14,152 nt of DNA from Rhodospirillaceae bacterium (GTDB lineage Bacteria; Pseudomonadota; Alphaproteobacteria; Thalassobaculales; Thalassobaculaceae): contig PCAV01000122.1 in the NCBI GenBank assembly GCA_002730675.1, positions 1-14,152 of the forward strand, in the 5' to 3' direction. This document shows, piece by piece, positions 7,707 to 14,152 of the stretch. The translations under genes and the position numbers were made by a program. The notes below the pieces were generated by a model. The model did not search any database and was not told the DNA's origin. It was given only the letters and a program-made list of their open reading frames with translations. Position 1 is the stretch's first letter, and each line of letters opens with the position of its first letter.

Positions 7707-8876
7707 TTAGTTTTGTTCTACCCCATAAACTGATAGTAGAGATTTCATCCGCGATACAGCAATATCTGGTTGAGCCAACAAATTGGACTTGTCAGCCAGT
7801 CTAAAAATTTCGGCATAATGGTTCAGTTCTCTTGATGACTGCATCCCTTTAAGCATTGAAAAATGCGACTGCATACCATTAAGCCAAGCTAAAAGCGTTA
7901 TCCCAGCTTTATAATACTGTGTAGGTTTTTTGAAAATTTCCTGAGAAAGTGGGCCGGTTGGCTCAAGAATATTTCGATATTTTTCAATTTCTCCTCGAGC
8001 AAGTGCCTCTAGTGCAGGAGATACGGCTGGTGCTATAGCTGTAAAAATTCCAAGAAGCGCATCCGAATGCTTTTTTCCGTCACCTTCAATTAGATCCGTG
8101 TAATTAAAGTCATCTCCAGTGTACAAGTTAATATTTTCGCTTAATCGCGCTCTAAATTTTTCTTCGTGTTTTTGATCTAGCAGGGAAATTTTAATACCGT
8201 CCACCTTGGAGCTATTCGCTTTTATTAATGCAAGCACTATGTCTGCAGCGTCATTGATTGACTCTTTTCCCCAATAACCTCTCAAGGCGGGATCAAACAT
8301 ATCTCCAAGCCAATGCAGTATGACCGGCTTTTCAGCTTGTTCTATCAATCTGTTGTATACCCTTAAAAAGGATTCTGGCCCCCTATTAACAAGCATCATA
8401 GCCCTACTGGCAAGAATTACACACTGACCACCAATTTTTTCAATTGTTTCCATCTGCTCACTTTAGGCATTTATTATTTGATCTTCGTTCTTTAATTCTT
8501 CTATTCCAAACTGATCTGTTCCCGCGCCACAAACTACTCTTGGCTTCAGTGGATGATACTTTGCCTCATTAACCGTTCGTTCAATAAGTTCTTTTGCAGT
8601 TTCCCAATCTAATCCCATGCCACGTTGCGCTGTATCCATTGCCTCCGCGACGTAAAGTCCCTGACCCCAAAGATGATGTCTATATTTTAGAGTTTCATCC
8701 CAATCAATTGCTCCGCCCAATTGCCATGGATCAATTTCAAATAGTGGCGACGCAACCACATGTGCGGCGGCAAACGCTATTCGGGTAAACGAAATACTTG
8801 GGGTTCGGGGCGTCATAGGTATGCCCACCAACTTATAATTTTCTACTGTTCCATTCGTTAATGGAAGACGCAACAT
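7707..8876 (-). pseudogene. DUF993-family protein interrupted by one in-frame TAA
   Basis: Read from 8876 to 7707 this is a single frame of 390 codons, the usual DUF993 length (related to dihydrodipicolinate-synthase-like barrels), except for TAA at 8463-8465. The upstream part (137 residues) has FTRIAFAAAHVVASPL, AIDWDETLKYRHHLWGQGL, VAEAMDTAQRGMGLDW and CGAGTDQF. The downstream part has VILHWLGDMFDPALRGYWG, VDGIKISLLD, NLYTGDDFNYTDLIEGDG, LLGIFTAIAPA and AWLNGMQSHF. Across the break the codons read INA-stop-SEQMETIE, where relatives commonly carry Tyr, so one base change (TAT or TAC to TAA) explains it. No frameshift or loss is seen elsewhere. This suggests a very recent pseudogene, a sequencing error or a readthrough case. 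A Met at 8453 could restart the second part, but no Shine-Dalgarno is evident. Family function is uncharacterised as far as I know; some copies are annotated as sugar-catabolic aldolase-like proteins. Confidence 0.85.
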
Positions 8877-8885
8877 ATCAGTATT

Positions 8886-8900
8886 GGTTCCTTCTGAACC
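8886..8900 (-). promoter_or_regulatory. Small hairpin over the DUF993 ribosome binding site
   Basis: In the minus-strand mRNA, GGTTC-AGAAG-GAACC is a perfect 5-bp stem with a 5-nt loop. It ends 9 nt before the DUF993 start codon. The likely Shine-Dalgarno AAGGA spans its loop and 3' arm. It may lower initiation or just be chance. Confidence 0.25.
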
Positions 8901-8972
8901 GTAAAGTAACTTAACCCCGAATAATATGCTGAAGAAAAAAACTACAATAGTAAAGATTATATCTATATTACG

Positions 8973-9713
8973 TTATGGGCTCATTTTCGCCGTTAAGCTA
9001 TTTCCCAAACGATCGATACTCCAATGTAAAATTAATGTCATGACGACTAAGACAATCAACGCGGCAAACATCAAATCTATTTTGGCTCTTCCATTAGCAA
9101 GCAGCATCAAATAACCAAGTCCTTCCGATGCGCCCACCCACTCTCCTATTATTGCGCCAATTGGGGCATAGACCGCCGCAAGTCGTAATCCAGAAGCCAA
9201 ACCTGGGACTGCAGCTGGTATTCTTAGGTTCAACATAATACGCCAAGGGTTTCCATTCATCACACGCGATAGGTCCAACATGCCCTTAGGTGTGTTCATA
9301 AGCCCATCAAAAAATGAAGAGGTGACGGGAAAATAAATTATTAGTAAAGCCATGAGAATTTTTGGCCACAATCCATATCCCAGCCACAAGGTGAGCAGTG
9401 GCGCTAACGCAAAGACTGGAAGTGCCTGGCTCAAAACCATCATAGGACGCACAATAGTTCTGGCAGCCGGTGAGATAGCTAAGCAAATAGCTGTGACAGA
9501 ACCAAGCACTGTTCCCGCCAAAAGTCCGACTAATATTTCACTCCCGGTCACAACCGCATGCTTAAGGATGAGCGAAAAATTTGAGACAAATGTCTGCATA
9601 ACTAGCAAAGGGCTGGGTAAAATGAATTTTGGTAAATCGGCAAATACTACTAAAAAATGCCAAAATAAAAATAAAGCAACCGTGACGAGAATCAGTCGCA
9701 AAAAAAGTTTCAT
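8973..9713 (-). CDS. thiX: ABC transporter permease for thiamin pyrimidine precursor
   Basis: This 246-residue inner-membrane permease belongs to the SsuC/TauC/ThiX type (binding-protein-dependent transport systems, inner-membrane component). It has an N-terminal membrane segment after MKLFLRLILVTVALFLF, about five further hydrophobic helices, and the cytoplasmic EAA-like loop. The stretch PWRIMLNLRIPAAVPGLASGLRLAAVYAPIGAIIGEWVGASEGLGYLM contains the ATPase-contact region. A longer reading from 9752 is possible, but I prefer the Met at 9713. There the ATG overlaps the thiZ stop as ATGA and AGGA sits just upstream, giving normal coupling and a normal signal-anchor. It is the last gene of the four-gene set. 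The substrate assignment to formylaminopyrimidine or HMP rests on the TPP riboswitch, TenA and ThiY next to it. By itself it could serve sulfonates or nitrate. Confidence 0.88.
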   Translation of the reverse strand: MKLFLRLILVTVALFLFWHFLVVFADLPKFILPSPLLVMQTFVSNFSLILKHAVVTGSEILVGLLAGTVLGSVTAICLAISPAARTIVRPMMVLSQALPVFALAPLLTLWLGYGLWPKILMALLIIYFPVTSSFFDGLMNTPKGMLDLSRVMNGNPWRIMLNLRIPAAVPGLASGLRLAAVYAPIGAIIGEWVGASEGLGYLMLLANGRAKIDLMFAALIVLVVMTLILHWSIDRLGNSLTAKMSP

Positions 9714-10426
9714 TCTTCCTCTCGCAAAAGTCGAAGGAGCTGTCCTTGACAAGCTAAAACTGTTTGTTCGTCATACGCCCTAATAATGCCGCCTGCTGGT
9801 GGACACACATCTTTAATGCCATTAACAGATAGGACTAGAATGCGTTCACCCAAGCGTGCTGCTTCGGCTGGATCATGGGTCACTAATAAAATTGTTTTAC
9901 CCTGGAGATGCTGTGCTGCAAGCTCTTGCATTTCCGCGCGAACACGGGCGTCTAGTGCCGAAAATGGTTCGTCTAATAACACGATTGGACGCTCTTCCAT
10001 TAACGTTCTCGCAAGCGCAACCCTCTGACGTTGGCCACCGGAAAGAGCATACGGTCTTTTCTTTCTGTGTTCGGTTAACCCAACTTTTTTAATCAGTTCA
10101 TTTGCCTTGTCAAAGTCTGGTTTTTCACCCCGCAAGCGATTTCCTAACAAAACGTTTTCAGTAGCGCTCAACCATGGCAGTAGATTATCCGTTTGGGACA
10201 TCAAAGAAATCTGACCACTGAGTCTTCCGCCCTCTTTCAATACGATGCTCCCATCGAGTACTATTTCACTTTCGAGGCCAGCTATAAGCCTGAGTATGGT
10301 TGTCTTACCAACTCCAGATGGTCCAAGCATACATGTCCAAGAACCTGCCTGCATGGTAAATGAGATTCTTGGAAATATTTGTATTTCATTTATCCATGCA
10401 CTGCCTTCGAACAAAAGGCTTTGCAT
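9710..10426 (-). CDS. thiZ: ABC transporter ATP-binding protein for thiamin pyrimidine precursor
   Basis: This 238-residue ATPase powers the importer with ThiX and ThiY. Every nucleotide-site motif is present: Walker A GPSGVGKTT at about 35-43, a Q-loop in SLMSQTDNLLPW, the signature LSGGQRQRVALAR, Walker B IVLLDEP with the catalytic Glu, the D-loop SALD, and the switch His in LVTHD. The start is set at the ATG on 10426, which shares its A with the tenA stop (TAATG). A reading from 10450 would add eight residues that overlap tenA and do not resemble the family. Length is normal for SsuB/ThiZ-type subunits. The C-terminus is acidic (LLREEE). The motifs say nothing about the substrate; the operon context does. 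Confidence 0.9.
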   Translation of the reverse strand: MQSLLFEGSAWINEIQIFPRISFTMQAGSWTCMLGPSGVGKTTILRLIAGLESEIVLDGSIVLKEGGRLSGQISLMSQTDNLLPWLSATENVLLGNRLRGEKPDFDKANELIKKVGLTEHRKKRPYALSGGQRQRVALARTLMEERPIVLLDEPFSALDARVRAEMQELAAQHLQGKTILLVTHDPAEAARLGERILVLSVNGIKDVCPPAGGIIRAYDEQTVLACQGQLLRLLREEE

Positions 10427-11100
10427 TAAATATCTAATCCCATTTGCCAAAAACCTGCTTCAAGCCTCGTCGCCATTAAAAAACGGCTGGTTAATCTATG
10501 CCACCTTGGGTTTTGAGCAGGGTTCTCACCCAAGCGAATGGAAACAGCCTGATCTATTAGTTTGCCCACATCGACACAAACACCCTGATACTCTTCAGAA
10601 CTATAAGTCGATATCCAATCGGAATAAGCAGAACTATGCTCTTTTTTTGAAATCGTATAACCAATTTCACCATATCCCAGAACACAGGGGGCAAGCGCAG
10701 CAATTAGATCTAGGAAGTCACCGCTATGCCCAGCATCTAGAACGTATCTTGTATAAGCTAGGTTGGGCATAGCTTCAGTAGCATTAAATAAGTCAGCCTC
10801 TTCAATTCCTTCTTCTGCGCAAAGTTTCACATGCAAGCTAATTTCTTCGTTAACAAGCGCATTAACTGTCGTTGCGCATAGTCGCATTTCCTCCAAAGTT
10901 TCTGCCTTTGTTATAGCTAATGCCCAAGCTCTAGAAAAATGGATCAGAAAGACATAATCTTGTATCAAATAATTAACGAAGTTTTCTTTTGGCAGCGTTC
11001 CATCTGCTAACTTTTCAACGAAAGTATGGTTCGTGTACTCATTCCATTCGGAGCCAGCTGCCGCCCTCCACAATTGAAATGTCTTTCCGTAATTCTGCAT
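10426..11100 (-). CDS. tenA: TenA-family aminopyrimidine aminohydrolase (thiaminase II)
   Basis: This 224-residue all-helical enzyme should hydrolyse aminopyrimidine breakdown products of thiamin (4-amino-5-aminomethyl-2-methylpyrimidine) to HMP for salvage. The key residues of the class are visible. Asp48 in LIQDYVFL corresponds to the substrate-binding Asp. Cys139 in ALAPCVLGYGEIG is the nucleophile position. Tyr171 lies in EEYQGV, and Glu213 in LEAGFWQMGLD is the catalytic Glu near the C-terminus. It is therefore of the Cys-containing TenA class. Length matches the family (about 220-235). Its ATG shares its A with the thiY stop (TAATG), and its own stop overlaps the thiZ start in the same way. 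Its place inside a TPP-riboswitch operon with an importer fits uptake and then hydrolysis. Splitting of thiamin itself (thiaminase II activity) may be a side reaction. Confidence 0.93.
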   Translation of the reverse strand: MQNYGKTFQLWRAAAGSEWNEYTNHTFVEKLADGTLPKENFVNYLIQDYVFLIHFSRAWALAITKAETLEEMRLCATTVNALVNEEISLHVKLCAEEGIEEADLFNATEAMPNLAYTRYVLDAGHSGDFLDLIAALAPCVLGYGEIGYTISKKEHSSAYSDWISTYSSEEYQGVCVDVGKLIDQAVSIRLGENPAQNPRWHRLTSRFLMATRLEAGFWQMGLDI

Positions 11101-12101
11101 TAATTCTTCCCAATATCTATTGCTAGGTCCTTAATTGGGCTCTGTTTCTTGATCAAACCAGTTTCTTTAAGAAAGTTTTCGAAGCGTGAATAGCGCCCAT
11201 GGTCTAAGGCTGCGGGTCTTAGTGCAAATCGTGGCAAGGTATCGACCCAAGCCCGTTTATTTAGTTCATCGTCTAGCTCTTTTGAAGTGTTTTTGAAAAT
11301 GTTCCAACTCTCCCGCGGGTGATTTATCATATATTGCGTTGCTAATTCTGTTGCATCTAGGAATTTCTTGATCATATCACGGTCTAGTTTAGTCTTATTG
11401 GCAACATAAATTAATTCGTCGTATGCTGGTAAGCCTTCCTCCTCAAGGTAAAAGCAACGACCCTTGACACCCTCAATATCCATCTGGTTAAGTTCAAAGT
11501 TTCGAAAAGCACCTATAACGGCATCCACCTGCTTCGACATCAAGGACGGCGACAGGGACCAGTTAACATTCACAAGATCAATATCCGAAAGTTTGACGTC
11601 GTTACGCTCAAGAATAGTTTTGAGTAATACTTCCTCAACGCCAGCTACAGAAAACCCAACTTTTTTTCCTTTTAAATCGGAGATATTTTTGATGGGGCCA
11701 TTTGCCAATACCAACAAGCAGTTAAGTGGCGTTGCTACTAAGGTACCGACACGAGTAAGTGGCATACCTTCAGCAACTTGCAAATGAAGCTGCGGCTGAT
11801 AAGAAATTGCCAAATCGGCTTTACCTGCTGCAACTAATTTTGGAGGATCTGCTGGATCTGCTGGTGCAATTATTTCTACCTTCAATCCTCTGTCTGAGAA
11901 AAATCCCTTCTCCTTAGCAATAATTATTGGTCCATGGTCTGGGTTTACGAACCAATCCAACAATAAAGTAACTTTTTGATTGGCTAGAGCTGACGAAGAA
12001 ATAGAGATGAAAATAACTATAAAAATCGGCCTTTTTAAAAAAACGCAAAGCCAGGTTGCCATTAGCGTGATCAAAGTTACAGCTGTTTTAAACGTTTTCA
12101 T
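11100..12101 (-). CDS. thiY: Periplasmic substrate-binding protein for formylaminopyrimidine/HMP
   Basis: This 333-residue binding protein of the NMT1/THI5-like family would capture a thiamin pyrimidine precursor in the periplasm and hand it to ThiX. After the signal region the mature part begins near NQKVTLLLDWFVNPDHGPIIIAKEKGFF, the family hallmark. ADLAISYQPQLHLQVAEGMPL and LKGKKVGFSVAGVEE follow. The N-terminus is odd. Two hydrophobic stretches (about 7-22 and 25-37) are split by KR, with a likely cleavage after SSSALA at about 40. A start at Met14 would give one shorter signal, but GGAG lies 7 nt before the ATG at 12101 and supports the longer form. The gene heads the operon, 57 bp after the TPP riboswitch core, and its Shine-Dalgarno is in a switchable hairpin. 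A THI5-type synthase role is unlikely given the signal peptide and transporter neighbours. Confidence 0.9.
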   Translation of the reverse strand: MKTFKTAVTLITLMATWLCVFLKRPIFIVIFISISSSALANQKVTLLLDWFVNPDHGPIIIAKEKGFFSDRGLKVEIIAPADPADPPKLVAAGKADLAISYQPQLHLQVAEGMPLTRVGTLVATPLNCLLVLANGPIKNISDLKGKKVGFSVAGVEEVLLKTILERNDVKLSDIDLVNVNWSLSPSLMSKQVDAVIGAFRNFELNQMDIEGVKGRCFYLEEEGLPAYDELIYVANKTKLDRDMIKKFLDATELATQYMINHPRESWNIFKNTSKELDDELNKRAWVDTLPRFALRPAALDHGRYSRFENFLKETGLIKKQSPIKDLAIDIGKN

Positions 12102-12105
12102 TTAT

Positions 12106-12134
12106 CGTCTCCATTTTCTTTCGGCAGGAGACGG
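12106..12134 (-). promoter_or_regulatory. Riboswitch expression platform: hairpin that hides the thiY Shine-Dalgarno
   Basis: In the minus-strand RNA, CGTCTCC (12127-12133) is fully complementary to GGAGACG (12106-12112). The latter contains the thiY ribosome binding site, 5 nt before the ATG. The loop is 14 nt. The same upstream strand, extended to CCGTCTCC (12127-12134), can instead pair with GGAAACGG at the 3' end of the riboswitch (12160-12167) with one mismatch. TPP-stabilised P1 would use up that partner and favour the hidden state. This looks like translational control, as in E. coli thiM. Confidence 0.65.
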
Positions 12135-12158
12135 TTGAGCTTTCTAAGCTTTTTAAGG

Positions 12159-12247
12159 TCCGTTTCCTACGCTGGTTCTAACCAGGTCAGGTTCTATGGG
12201 TTGATCTTTGCGATCTCTCAGCAACAATAAAGCTGCACCCCAACAGA
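12159..12247 (-). ncRNA. TPP riboswitch (THI element)
   Basis: The minus-strand sequence upstream of thiY contains the conserved THI-element blocks in order: GGGGTGC (12235-12241), GCTGAGAG, AACCC, GAACCTGACCTGG, then ACCAGCGTAGGAA. CTGAGA forms the pyrimidine-binding side and the later arms bind the pyrophosphate. A small extra hairpin GATC-GCAAA-GATC sits between CTGAGAG and AACCC, where this element often varies. P1 can form between TCTGTT (12242-12247) and AACGGA (12159-12164), with one U-G pair. It should lower thiY-tenA-thiZ-thiX expression when thiamin pyrophosphate is plentiful. Confidence 0.96.
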
Positions 12248-12255
12248 TTAAACCA

Positions 12256-12284
12256 ATATTAAAGGCAAACTATGCCGAAGGCAA
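12256..12284 (-). promoter_or_regulatory. Probable sigma-70-type promoter of the thi operon
   Basis: On the minus strand TTGCCT (12279-12284) and TAATAT (12256-12261) are separated by exactly 17 bp. Transcription would start about 7 nt later, just before the 5' strand of riboswitch helix P1, which is where a riboswitch leader should begin. This placement supports the call more than the box scores do. Confidence 0.55.
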
Positions 12285-12444
12285 TAATGGAAGAACAATG
12301 AGCCAACAAAACCAGATTGGACGTAACAAACAACTTACCTTAATATGCAAAGAAATCTGGATAATTTTTTATAACATCACTATAAGCCTTCGAATAAAAT
12401 CAAACCACAAACTATGGGAATGCTGAAAAGGTTTATGAAAACAA

Positions 12445-13092
12445 ATGTCTTCCGGTCTACCGCTCAACTTAATTAACGGATATGCAACTTGGAAAAAAAG
12501 AGGATATCCAGAACGAAAAGCTCTTTTGCAACGTCTTGTAAAAGAGGGACAACACCCCACCGCCATGATTATTTCTTGCTGTGACAGCAGGGTGGATCCA
12601 ACCACAATTTTTAATTCGGAATTTGGCGAACTTTTTATTCATCGAAATATTGCAAACTTAGTACCTCCCTGTAGCTTAGAGGGAGATCAAAACGGCACAT
12701 CCGCCGCCATCGAGTATGCCGTCACTGCTTTAAAGGTAGCACATATCGTAATACTCGGACATTCCAATTGTGGTGGTGTACTAGGCTGCTTTAACATGTG
12801 TACTGGTAAAGCTCCTGAACTAGAAAAATCGACTAGTTTTGTAGGGCGTTGGATAAATGCACTTCGACCGGGCTTTGAACGCCTTAGCGGTTCTGAAAGT
12901 GACGAAGAAAAAATTTTACTGTTAGAAAAAGAGGGGATTGCGATCTCTTTAGAAAACCTGCTTACCTTCCCTTTTGTAAAGCAAGCAATAGAGAATGGTA
13001 GTCTATCTATCCATGGATTATGGCATGATATCGAACATGGCGTTCTTTTCGCTTTAGAAGATGGTAGCTTTAAACCTGTCGTTATTGAATAA
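12445..13092 (+). CDS. Beta-class carbonic anhydrase
   Basis: This 215-residue zinc enzyme interconverts CO2 and bicarbonate. The metal ligands of the beta class are visible: Cys45 in ISCCDSRVDP, and His106 and Cys109 in LGHSNCGGV. Asp47 and Arg49 form the usual catalytic dyad. HRNIANLVPP and GTSAAIEYAVTALKV are further family blocks, and LSIHGLWHDIEHGVLF matches the typical C-terminal strand. Length is normal (about 200-230). No signal peptide is seen, so it is cytosolic. A nearer upstream ATG at 12435 is out of frame; AAGG about 14 nt before 12445 is a weak ribosome binding site. Aconitase X begins 43 bp downstream on the same strand, so the two may be co-transcribed, though no metabolic reason is obvious. 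Confidence 0.93.
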   Translation: MSSGLPLNLINGYATWKKRGYPERKALLQRLVKEGQHPTAMIISCCDSRVDPTTIFNSEFGELFIHRNIANLVPPCSLEGDQNGTSAAIEYAVTALKVAHIVILGHSNCGGVLGCFNMCTGKAPELEKSTSFVGRWINALRPGFERLSGSESDEEKILLLEKEGIAISLENLLTFPFVKQAIENGSLSIHGLWHDIEHGVLFALEDGSFKPVVIE

Positions 13093-13135
13093 TCTTCTGA
13101 AAGAGAGATAGTTTTGTTGGTAACGAGGTTGAAAA

Positions 13136-14152
13136 ATGGTTGAACTTACGCAGGAAGAAAAGGCTATACTCAACTCGGAACTTGGTACAACCGGTGACAA
13201 AACAGCACTAAGCATTGTCGTCAAAGCCGCGGAAATGCTTGGCGCGAAAAGACTAGTAAAAATTACCTCAAGCCATATTGATGGCTGCCTTTATCACGGC
13301 GACTCCGGCGTTTTATTCTGTGAAAACCTAGCAAAAAATGGAGCCAAAGCAAAAGTCCCAACAACCACCAATGTTGGCGCTTTAAATTTCATAAAGACTA
13401 ATCAAGCTAGACTTTCCTCAAAAAAATTACAAATGGCTCAAAGATTAATGGATGCCTATATAAATATGGACTGCACACCAAGTTGGACTTGTGCACCTTA
13501 CCAAATAGGCGCGCGTCCAAAAAAAGGCGAACAAGTCGCTTGGGGAGAATCTAATGCCGTTGCCTTTGCAAACACCGTCCTAGGTGCGCGCACTAACCGA
13601 TATGGAGATTTTCTAGATATAGCATGTGCAGTAAGTGGCAGGGCTCCGTATTATGGGTTGCACTGTGACAAAAACCGCAACGCAGAAATCTTACTAGATG
13701 TAACTGATCTGCCTGAAAAGGTGAAAGAAGAGGATACATTTTTTCCGGTCTTAGGTTCTGTCATCGGAAGGCTAGCCGGTGACAGTGTTTGCGCTGTATC
13801 AGGTATTAATAAGATTGTATCTGAAGATCAATTAAAGGCGCTTTGCGCTGCAGCTGCATCTACCGGTGCCGTTGGACTAGTTCACATCATCGGAATCACA
13901 CCCGAGGCTACCAATTTACAACACGTTTTTGGAAAAGAACGACCAAAAGAAGTTCTGCCTATCGATATGGATATGATGAAACGTGCATTTCATAAACTCT
14001 CTCAAACCAAACAAGCAGGGACAATAGACTGCGTTGCCTTGGGAAGCCCCCATTTTTCAATTTCGGAATGTAGGAAATTATTACAAGTGTCGGAGGAAAA
14101 GGATTTTAAAGTGCCAGTTTATGTCTGCACTAATCGTCATACTGCTCAAGAA
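13136..14152 (+). CDS. Aconitase X catalytic (large) subunit, cut by the window edge
   Basis: An uninterrupted frame of 339 codons runs from the ATG at 13136 (GAGG about 8 nt upstream) to the last base. It matches aconitase X (formerly DUF521). SSHIDGCLYHGDSGVLF at 45-61 and MDCTPSWTCAPYQIG at 111-125 carry Cys residues likely to bind the metal centre. GEQVAWGESNAVAFANTVLGARTNRYGD at 131-158 and PYYGLH follow, all hallmarks of the family. Known bacterial members dehydrate cis-3-hydroxy-L-proline, and archaeal ones dehydrate phosphomevalonate. The bacterial reading is likelier here. No swivel domain precedes the catalytic part, so a separate small subunit is expected downstream, after about 60-90 missing residues. 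The proline racemase-family gene in this window would be a logical partner in hydroxyproline use, but it is 6 kb away on the other strand. Confidence 0.92.
   Translation, partial: MVELTQEEKAILNSELGTTGDKTALSIVVKAAEMLGAKRLVKITSSHIDGCLYHGDSGVLFCENLAKNGAKAKVPTTTNVGALNFIKTNQARLSSKKLQMAQRLMDAYINMDCTPSWTCAPYQIGARPKKGEQVAWGESNAVAFANTVLGARTNRYGDFLDIACAVSGRAPYYGLHCDKNRNAEILLDVTDLPEKVKEEDTFFPVLGSVIGRLAGDSVCAVSGINKIVSEDQLKALCAAAASTGAVGLVHIIGITPEATNLQHVFGKERPKEVLPIDMDMMKRAFHKLSQTKQAGTIDCVALGSPHFSISECRKLLQVSEEKDFKVPVYVCTNRHTAQE

Noticed and set aside
7215..7733. 172-codon plus-strand frame antisense to the proline racemase-family gene
   Set aside because: The racemase-family frame on the other strand carries all the conserved motifs; this one carries none.
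9714..9752. Longer start for thiX at 9752
   Set aside because: The extra 13 residues overlap thiZ coding sequence. The ATG at 9713 has AGGA upstream and the usual ATGA overlap.
10427..10450. Longer start for thiZ at 10450
   Set aside because: The extra eight residues overlap tenA. The ATG at 10426 forms the same TAATG junction seen at thiY-tenA.
10245..10772. 175-codon plus-strand frame across tenA and thiZ
   Set aside because: It lies antisense to two well-supported genes and shows no family motifs; it is a shadow frame.

Overview
The window reads as chromosomal DNA from a Gram-negative bacterium of moderate to low GC content. The gene content (ThiXYZ/TenA salvage, DUF993, a proline racemase-family protein, aconitase X, a class I photolyase) and the protein wording suggest an alphaproteobacterium, perhaps a marine or uncultured lineage. 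This is inference from general resemblance. There is no rRNA, tRNA, phage, insertion sequence or CRISPR array that I can support.

Layout, left to right. Positions 1-336 hold no recognisable gene. A VOC-fold protein (minus, 337-744) and a homocysteine S-methyltransferase-family protein (plus, 987-1925) diverge from a 242-bp AT-rich region. A 10-TM putative heavy-metal/manganese exporter (minus, 1962-3158) follows, with a 20-bp dyad just upstream of its start. The next gap holds a fossil of a cytochrome P450 C-terminus (minus, 3303-3539). Then come a low-specificity threonine aldolase (plus, 3648-4697) and a CPD photolyase (plus, 4797-6227). A 365-bp convergent gap carries a perfect 18-bp stem-loop. 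The minus strand then holds a proline racemase-family protein (6593-7630), a DUF993 gene broken by one in-frame TAA (7707-8876), and the four-gene set thiX, thiZ, tenA, thiY (8973-12101) read from the right. On the plus strand are a beta-carbonic anhydrase (12445-13092) and the start of aconitase X (13136 to the window edge).

The most coherent system is the thiamin-precursor salvage operon thiY-tenA-thiZ-thiX. It is preceded by a well-formed promoter, a TPP riboswitch and a visible expression platform in which the thiY Shine-Dalgarno sequence can be locked in a hairpin. All three gene junctions overlap by 1-4 bp (TAATG, TAATG, ATGA), so translational control of thiY probably carries through the operon. 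ThiY, ThiZ and ThiX would import a pyrimidine precursor and TenA would hydrolyse it toward HMP.

The points most worth a second look are these: the single nonsense codon in an otherwise intact DUF993 gene; the proline racemase-family protein with Ser/Thr in place of both catalytic cysteines; the homocysteine methyltransferase with His where the first zinc Cys should be; the P450 fossil; the riboswitch expression platform; and the perfect hairpin at 6372-6416. I did not find a clearly new multi-gene system.
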